From positions 1-44,398 of the IMG/VR virus record IMGVR_UViG_3300008120_006850: a stretch of DNA of 44,398 nt; one strand, written 5' to 3'. The notes below the pieces were generated by a model that saw nothing but the letters and a program-made list of their open reading frames with translations, was not told the DNA's origin and made no database searches. Source of the DNA: a virus. Shown in pieces: positions 39,190-44,398 of the stretch. The position numbers were made by a program, and so were the translations under genes. Every line of letters begins with the position of its first letter. The first letter of the stretch is position 1.

Positions 39190-41204
39190 AATGCTATTGA
39201 TGTACCTGATAATTTACCGTAAGGCATTACTAGTATTCTACATCCCAATAACAATATGACTTTACCTTTTTTAGTATAAGAGAAATTTTCTTCTTCGGTA
39301 AAACGTGCATATATTACAGGTCGATATTGTAAAATTGGATCCTCAGCGTTTTTTGGAGCCGGAAGATTTGGGTTAAATAAAATATGGCCTCTTTTATCTG
39401 TAGAAATTTTTATTCCATCCGGTTCATTCTCTTGATTTGTGTGATACTCTACGTCTAGAACTTCATTGGTTTGAATCAAACATTGTACATTTTCGGGTCC
39501 GTAATTTGTTGAATTCAACTTAAAATCCAAACCATATATTGTCATACCAGCAATTTGCTTAGACTCTTCCGTACCATCTAACATATCCATCCAAACAGAA
39601 AATCCTCTTGGCAAGAAATATATTTCTTTATCTAAACCAGGATTGTTTTTGAAAACAGTTTGAACCGAAGCTGCGTTTGCATTTATTAAATCTATTTCTT
39701 CTTGAGAGAATAATACATTTGAATCATTTGTTCGGACTTTTCTGTTTTTAGCGTCTATATTTATAGTATAACCACTACGAATCGTAGTTGGTGATGGTAA
39801 TTTTTCAGTAATTTTAGATAAAAAGTTTGATATTATCTCTGCCCATTTGCCTTTTTCACTACCAAGTTTTGTATGTAAAGTTTTTATACTTCCATATTGT
39901 TGAAATGGTACAGGTGATAACGCTTTTGCCGAACCTTCTTCTGACCAATAGTTACCGTGTTTATACGATATCCAAAATTTTGGTACAGAATTTGCTGTTA
40001 ATGCTAAATCGGCTTTGCCCGTGCCTTTGAGTTTTTCGGCACCATTTACACTGACCCCTGTATCTCTAAATTCGTTAAGTTCATCCGAAATATAAAGTCT
40101 CATAGGAACTTTAATTTCGTTTTTTACAAACCAATCGTTCAAATTTTGAACTTGCATTTGTTCATAACCCAAACCACGAGCTGCTTTAGCTATCAATTCT
40201 ACTTTATCACTGTTATTGGTATAAAATTGATATGCCATTATAGCTCTCTTAAAATCGGTACTTGAAATTGATTTAGCAGTAGACCATTCGGCGATTCTTA
40301 TGTTTGATACTGTTCTTATCTTTTTTACAGTACCAGCATATGTTATTACAAGTTTACCTTCTTTTTTTAGAATATTTTCCAAACCGATATAGTTTACAGG
40401 AGTTGTAAGACCGTATTTATTGTTGCTACCAGGAGAAATCGTTACGTTTGATACATTTTGATTTACATTATTAATAATTTCTTCATCCGTAAATTTTTCC
40501 AATCCTAATTGTCTTAAAACTTCAATATTAACATTATCGGCTTTAATACGAGTTGCTTCTGCTAAAGATCTAATTATTGGTTTCCCATTTGTTTCATCAA
40601 ATACTTGTTCACCAATTAACTCTCCTTCGGAATTGTACCAATTCATTCCTTTTCTGTAAAACCCATACTTTTTGGCTTCATCTACACTATAATTTACTAA
40701 TGGTGTTTGACCTGTTAGTATTGATTGTACACCTACAGCATCTATTTGCTTTTCTTTTGGAGTTCTTTCGTCTTTATCAGTATCTACAACCTTATCAGAA
40801 AGTTCTTGATCAATTGATATATCTTTTGGTTTTTGTTCGTCTGGTTGATAAATAGAATCTGATTCTCCACCAGCCTTTACATCTGGAGGAGGTGTTGTAA
40901 ATATATTAGCATCTGACTTTTTAGGATTTTCAGCAAAGTGAGTGCCTTTATTTACGGCTCTATCTCTATATTCTTTATTTGGAAATGTAACAAGAATACC
41001 ATCTTTGTTGTATGCTTGTCTTTCAGGAAATTTACCAGCTTCAAATAGATTAGCTGTTTTTTCTACGATATAGTCAACGCCACAGCCAGACTTTTCAAGA
41101 TACTCTTGTAGTACAAAAACATGATCTGGGTTACCAAGATCAAAAATACCGTTCTTTATACGACCGTCACAACAAATATCGTTTACTAATGATTTAAAGT
41201 TCAT
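39186..41204 (-). CDS. Large hypothetical phage protein, possible nuclease-like core
   Basis: This is a 672-residue protein. The N-terminal segment (NDICCDGRIKNGIFDLGNPD, then KFPERQAYNKDGILVTFPNK and EYRDRAVNKGTHFAENP) reads as a conserved domain of T4-like environmental phages. Residues about 95-160 are a polar linker (Pro, Asp, Lys rich). The central part contains GKADLALTANSVPKFWISYK with HGNYWSEEG and VPFQQYGS after it: an Asp-x(n)-SxK arrangement that could be a PD-(D/E)XK core, which is tentative. The C-terminal 130 residues are beta-rich (VILLLGCRILVMPYGKL). Both a virion role and a DNA-processing role remain open. Confidence 0.6.
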   Translation of the reverse strand: MNFKSLVNDICCDGRIKNGIFDLGNPDHVFVLQEYLEKSGCGVDYIVEKTANLFEAGKFPERQAYNKDGILVTFPNKEYRDRAVNKGTHFAENPKKSDANIFTTPPPDVKAGGESDSIYQPDEQKPKDISIDQELSDKVVDTDKDERTPKEKQIDAVGVQSILTGQTPLVNYSVDEAKKYGFYRKGMNWYNSEGELIGEQVFDETNGKPIIRSLAEATRIKADNVNIEVLRQLGLEKFTDEEIINNVNQNVSNVTISPGSNNKYGLTTPVNYIGLENILKKEGKLVITYAGTVKKIRTVSNIRIAEWSTAKSISSTDFKRAIMAYQFYTNNSDKVELIAKAARGLGYEQMQVQNLNDWFVKNEIKVPMRLYISDELNEFRDTGVSVNGAEKLKGTGKADLALTANSVPKFWISYKHGNYWSEEGSAKALSPVPFQQYGSIKTLHTKLGSEKGKWAEIISNFLSKITEKLPSPTTIRSGYTINIDAKNRKVRTNDSNVLFSQEEIDLINANAASVQTVFKNNPGLDKEIYFLPRGFSVWMDMLDGTEESKQIAGMTIYGLDFKLNSTNYGPENVQCLIQTNEVLDVEYHTNQENEPDGIKISTDKRGHILFNPNLPAPKNAEDPILQYRPVIYARFTEEENFSYTKKGKVILLLGCRILVMPYGKLSGTSIAL

Positions 41205-41208
41205 CTAT

Positions 41209-41234
41209 TATAAATATAGATATAAATATATTTA
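41209..41234. repeat. AT-rich direct repeat and palindrome between genes
   Basis: TATAAATATA occurs twice (41209-41218 and 41221-41230) and merges into the perfect 12-bp palindrome TAAATATATTTA (41223-41234). It lies between the polymerase-like gene stop and the start of the 672-residue gene. It could be a weak promoter/operator element or simply AT-rich spacer. Confidence 0.4.
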
Positions 41235-42527
41235 CATTTGGACTAATTTCAAATCATTGTAATTATTTCCCTCGTATACCTTAACTTTGAAACGTTTATT
41301 CTTGATAATCTCAATCAAATCCGTTATATCATTTGGGTCTACATTACCAACATCAAACAATATAGCATCATAATTGTATAGTATAGTCGAAATCTGTTTA
41401 CCAGCAGTAAACTTTAAACACGACTGTAATCTGTCCATACCATACTCGGTTTCCGCCGCTTGAATAATATACGCAAACAACTTATTCTTGTTTGGATCAG
41501 CAATATGTTTGTTGGTTATCTTTCTCTTATAAATCGGAGTATTTACATAACCTTTATTTATAAACTGATTCCAGTATTTGTTCTTTAGTTCATCGGTTCT
41601 CTTAAAATAATCTATGTTTATATAGGCTTCATTTATCTGACCATATAAATTGACCATCGTGAGCTTTTTAGCCTTACCAATTAGTTCAGGCGCAACAGAA
41701 TCGGTATCGTAGTACTGTTTAGCTAAATGTTCATAGATAGTTTCTGATTCGGGTACTTTATAATCAATCAGATTGGCTACGATATATGGATGAAATCCTG
41801 TAAAGTCTACCATCATCAAATGACCACCGTTATCATATCTTGATACAAAACTAGCCCTACATCCGTCGTCTTTCTTAAGAGCTACATAATTTACGCCATC
41901 ATATGAATTACTAGGTCTACCAGTTGGATTATAAATGTTGTAATTTGTGTAAACGTATCCATCATATGTACGAGCTTTAAAGTGTTCTTTGAACAGATCG
42001 ACATTAATCTTTAATCCGTTTTTCTCAACCTCATATAAGGTGTCTGTAATTACCTCATTGAAAAACTTAAAACAATATGTATCGGTCTCTTTGTCTGACA
42101 GATCTTCAATTTGTTGAATTTCTGCATCAAAACATTCTTGATGTGTTACATACGGAACAATCAGATTAAAATCTTTGATATTACGATAACTACTTTGTAT
42201 AAAATCTTTACAAGACGAACTCACTTCATCCAAAGTCTCGTTGTTTTCAATAAACCCAAAAATATTGGTATCAATCAATTTACAATCAATCCAGTACTTA
42301 TAAGTTTTTTTGTTTTTTACGTAAACTTCATATGGATTGTTTTCTAACTCTTTCTTGATTTCCTCAAAAGAAGAATTAGTTGATAAATCAGTATGTCCAA
42401 TATTATAATAGTATTTTTCTTTGCTACCAAAATCGTAAATAAACGCAGCAATAACATTGCCACACTTGTTATGGCAATTGTTGTCTCTGGTTATTAACTT
42501 GAGATAAATTTTGGATGAATACTTCAC
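41232..42527 (-). CDS. Divergent family A DNA polymerase-like protein
   Basis: This is a 431-residue protein. The core of a Pol I-type polymerase is seen in order: YNPTGRPSNSYDGVNYVALK (TGR at 202-204), MMVDFTGFHPYIVANLI (motif A, Asp241), IGKAKKLTMVNLYGQINEAY (motif B, Lys287 and Tyr295), FAYIIQAAETEYGMDRLQ (the 'iQg.aAD..k' helix) and LYNYDAILFDVGN (motif C, Asp387). Oddities are His246 at the E. coli Glu710 steric-gate position, Met291 for Phe762, Ile283 for Arg754 and Tyr386-Asp387-Ala388 for His-Asp-Glu. The first 160 residues show no clear exonuclease motifs. The start is GTG with a consensus promoter whose -10 is 6 nt upstream. Confidence 0.8.
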   Translation of the reverse strand: MKYSSKIYLKLITRDNNCHNKCGNVIAAFIYDFGSKEKYYYNIGHTDLSTNSSFEEIKKELENNPYEVYVKNKKTYKYWIDCKLIDTNIFGFIENNETLDEVSSSCKDFIQSSYRNIKDFNLIVPYVTHQECFDAEIQQIEDLSDKETDTYCFKFFNEVITDTLYEVEKNGLKINVDLFKEHFKARTYDGYVYTNYNIYNPTGRPSNSYDGVNYVALKKDDGCRASFVSRYDNGGHLMMVDFTGFHPYIVANLIDYKVPESETIYEHLAKQYYDTDSVAPELIGKAKKLTMVNLYGQINEAYINIDYFKRTDELKNKYWNQFINKGYVNTPIYKRKITNKHIADPNKNKLFAYIIQAAETEYGMDRLQSCLKFTAGKQISTILYNYDAILFDVGNVDPNDITDLIEIIKNKRFKVKVYEGNNYNDLKLVQM

Positions 42528-42533
42528 ATCCTA

Positions 42534-42561
42534 ATTATACTACAACAACAGTCGATGTCAA
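42534..42561 (-). promoter_or_regulatory. Perfect-consensus promoter for the polymerase-like gene, leaderless geometry
   Basis: On the minus strand: TTGACA (42556-42561), a 16-bp spacer and TATAAT (42534-42539), then six bases (TAGGAT) and the GTG start. The -35 directly abuts the TAG stop of the upstream gene (42562-42564). Predicted transcription start is at the start codon. Confidence 0.85.
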
Positions 42562-42948
42562 CTAATATCCTCTCCAAAATTGTTTTGGGTTATTTAATAC
42601 ACGATCTATATTTGGAATAACACGTTGTGCTTCACGTATACGATATATGTTATAGTTTACTACACCGACCATTTCTAGTAACTTGCCACTATATACATCA
42701 AATTCTGGACCTGTAATCTTCCAGTTTATTTTAACTTTCGTAAAATAGTTGGAATCGATCATATTATAATCTTTGTAGTTGGTTTCAATTACTTCAAAGA
42801 AATTGATTCTACCAGCAAAAAATCGGCTTATGTAACCCTCGTTATAATCTTTCTGCGTAATTGTAGGCAAATAAGTTGAAGGTTGTAGATATTGATAATT
42901 ATTCAATCCTACAATGTTTCTAGTAGCAAGTGGAGTATCGTATATCAT
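42562..42948 (-). CDS. Probable virion protein
   Basis: This is a 128-residue protein. The sequence (DYNEGYISRFFAGRINFFEV, TKVKINWKITGPEFDVYSGK, then NNPKQFWRGY at the end) resembles small conserved proteins that accompany tail/baseplate genes in T4-like environmental phages; the exact family is not recognised. Its ATG overlaps the stop of the large upstream gene by 4 bp, so both are in one operon. It has no enzyme motif. Confidence 0.55.
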   Translation of the reverse strand: MIYDTPLATRNIVGLNNYQYLQPSTYLPTITQKDYNEGYISRFFAGRINFFEVIETNYKDYNMIDSNYFTKVKINWKITGPEFDVYSGKLLEMVGVVNYNIYRIREAQRVIPNIDRVLNNPKQFWRGY

Positions 42949-44398
42949 ACAGTTACATATTCAATTTTTGAAGTGCCTACACATCTTACTAATGCATTTA
43001 CAACAGTTTCCCATTTACCAGATTCCAAACGATGGTCAACTTCCAATACTTGGAATATTACATTCCCAGGCACATATGGTTTTGGCAAGTTACTAATAGC
43101 AAAACATTGTAGATTTCTAAATGAGAATATTCCATCAAGTGTGATTGATACTTGAAAGTTATCCGCAACACCACTATACTTAGCCGTGTTGTTTTTGAAA
43201 TCACCATCATCCAACATTTGTCTTAATCTACTTTTCATACTAGGAGATAAACACAAATATTTATAGTTGTTTCTGAATCGTGGGTCTTCAAAATCTCCAT
43301 TAGATTCTATGTTTTTAAACGTCATACAAAGCACACCGTTTTTTTCTTTAGAACCGTATACTTGTAAATTAACTATATCATTGTTTTCACTTTCAATTCC
43401 AGCGGTAGCACCAGGTGTTAATGTCGCTAACGATCCACTTTGTTGTTCATATAACTTGTCGAGTTGATACTTGTCTAATCTATCAATAAACTTTAAAAAC
43501 GGAAGATTGTTCAGAGTAGTTATAGTTGCATTTAGATCTGTTACTGTTTTAGCACTTTGTATTAAAGTTCTAGGATCTTGTGATACAAGTGCACTGTTTT
43601 GATTACTAAATAAAACGTTAGTTGCTTGTTCGTTGGTTAAACTTACATCAAAATTGATATTTTTTATTACGTTGTTTGTACTACCCAATTCAAATGTATA
43701 TATCTGTTGTAACATCGAAAAATTAATAGTGTTTTTATCTACAACAGATATAGTGGATCTACCGTTTTCACTAGCACCTTGTACAATTTCAAATTTCCAA
43801 AAATTGCCTACAGATTCGTTTACTACGTTTAGTATTGAAGATAATAAATCTTTATACGCATCTGTACCTTTTGTTTCTGATTTACAGAGTTCAATTATTT
43901 TACTTTTTTTAATATAAATGTGTTTCAAATATCCGTAGTAATACTTTTTATAAGTTACCGTCGTTTCACTACCATTTTTTGTTTTTCTCGTAATTTTCTT
44001 GTCTTCTTTAAAAGGAAATGCAGCCGATCCCTTTTTGTTTGATTTATAATAAAGATAATTAATTACACGATCTAAATCATCACGTATTCTACCTCTTGTT
44101 TTAAAAGTATTTCTAGCAGCATTACATGCCAAATAATAACTTTCCTCTACACTTAAATTATAATATTCTAACGTGGATTTTATTTTTTCTTCTATACCTG
44201 AGTTACGGCTTATTGTTATATCCGCCTCTTGATTTAAAAATTGATTGCCGGTAGTTTCACTACTTGGAAATAAAGCAAAGTTACTTGCTGTTGCTTCACC
44301 TGTTTCTTTATTTATGTTTACTCCGAAAGTATTTATTGTTTGTAAGGTTTCAGCATTTTCAGCTTTTAAATACCCACCCTTGCCTGATATTTTTGAAT
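42945..44398 (-). CDS. Probable baseplate/tail protein, 5' end beyond the window
   Basis: The frame is open from its TAA at 42945 to the right edge (484 codons), so the start lies beyond the window; a TTG at 44132 is not the real start. It is beta-rich and polar (ETGEATASNFALFPSSETTG, LYEQQSGSLATLTPGATAGI), fitting a structural protein. The C-terminal PYVPGNVIFQVLEVDHRLES with GKWETVVNALVR resembles the 'f.V..v.H.i..g.W.T.v.~..R' ending of phage baseplate-hub proteins. It has no catalytic motif. It is coupled by overlap to the small virion-like gene downstream. Confidence 0.65.
   Translation of the reverse strand, partial: SKISGKGGYLKAENAETLQTINTFGVNINKETGEATASNFALFPSSETTGNQFLNQEADITISRNSGIEEKIKSTLEYYNLSVEESYYLACNAARNTFKTRGRIRDDLDRVINYLYYKSNKKGSAAFPFKEDKKITRKTKNGSETTVTYKKYYYGYLKHIYIKKSKIIELCKSETKGTDAYKDLLSSILNVVNESVGNFWKFEIVQGASENGRSTISVVDKNTINFSMLQQIYTFELGSTNNVIKNINFDVSLTNEQATNVLFSNQNSALVSQDPRTLIQSAKTVTDLNATITTLNNLPFLKFIDRLDKYQLDKLYEQQSGSLATLTPGATAGIESENNDIVNLQVYGSKEKNGVLCMTFKNIESNGDFEDPRFRNNYKYLCLSPSMKSRLRQMLDDGDFKNNTAKYSGVADNFQVSITLDGIFSFRNLQCFAISNLPKPYVPGNVIFQVLEVDHRLESGKWETVVNALVRCVGTSKIEYVTV

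Noticed and set aside
44128-44132. TTG start of the right-edge gene
   Set aside because: The frame stays open to the end of the window and encodes protein-like sequence, so the gene is truncated at its 5' end.

Overview
The window is a compact, AT-rich stretch of a tailed double-stranded DNA phage genome of the T4-like (myovirus) kind, probably from an environmental host. The support is a T4-type replication and recombination set: family B DNA polymerase, gp62-like clamp-loader subunit, dNMP kinase, gp41-like helicase, RNase H/flap exonuclease, RecA/UvsX and a gp32-like single-strand binding protein. Class Ia ribonucleotide reductase, dUTPase, a phage-type MoxR/VWA (CobS/CobT-like) pair and probable virion proteins at the right edge agree with this. 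Genes are packed with 1-20 bp gaps or ATGA/TAATG overlaps, and no tRNA, rRNA, insertion sequence or CRISPR array was seen. The host cannot be named, but near-consensus TTGACA/TATAAT promoters imply use of an ordinary sigma70-type host polymerase.

Layout. (1) 1-2454, minus strand: an exported FecR-like protein, a small unknown protein and the family B DNA polymerase, cut by the left edge. (2) 2478-2518: two overlapping face-to-face promoters. (3) 2512-21357, plus strand: a long operon. It opens with a RecB/Cas4-type nuclease and a ribbon-helix-helix regulator that has twin palindromic sites, carries dUTPase, and then holds a glycan locus of about 19 genes: GT-B and GT-A glycosyltransferases, sugar-nucleotide enzymes of PseB-like, RmlD-like and UDP-glucose-dehydrogenase type, a sugar C-methyltransferase, two other methyltransferases and a small membrane protein. 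One glycosyltransferase is split into two ORFs and another is internally deleted. (4) 21344-44398, minus strand: nucleotide metabolism, replication and repair (dNMP kinase, gp62, UV-damage endonuclease), a DUF4338/DruA-like protein, a winged-helix-like protein, the MoxR/VWA pair, an exported His-rich protein, a membrane-anchored PAS protein, NrdB/NrdA, helicase, RNase H, UvsX, SSB, a large unknown protein, a divergent family A polymerase-like protein, and two probable virion proteins, the last cut by the right edge.

How it fits together. The minus-strand genes make and recycle deoxynucleotides and replicate and repair phage DNA. The plus-strand locus looks able to make or remodel sugar nucleotides and assemble a decorated glycan, whose target (virion, phage DNA or host surface) cannot be read from sequence. 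Regulation is unusually legible. At least eight strong sigma70-like promoters are visible, and several have the -35 box touching or overlapping the previous gene's stop codon. Three have the -10 box exactly 6 nt before the start codon, which predicts leaderless mRNAs. Terminator-like hairpins sit just upstream of uvsX, nrdA and the PAS gene. The SSB mRNA leader resembles the T4 gene 32 autoregulatory operator.

The observations most worth follow-up are the family A polymerase-like protein with a His at the steric-gate position, the leaderless/overlapping promoter architecture, the SSB leader, and the decaying and diversifying glycan locus.
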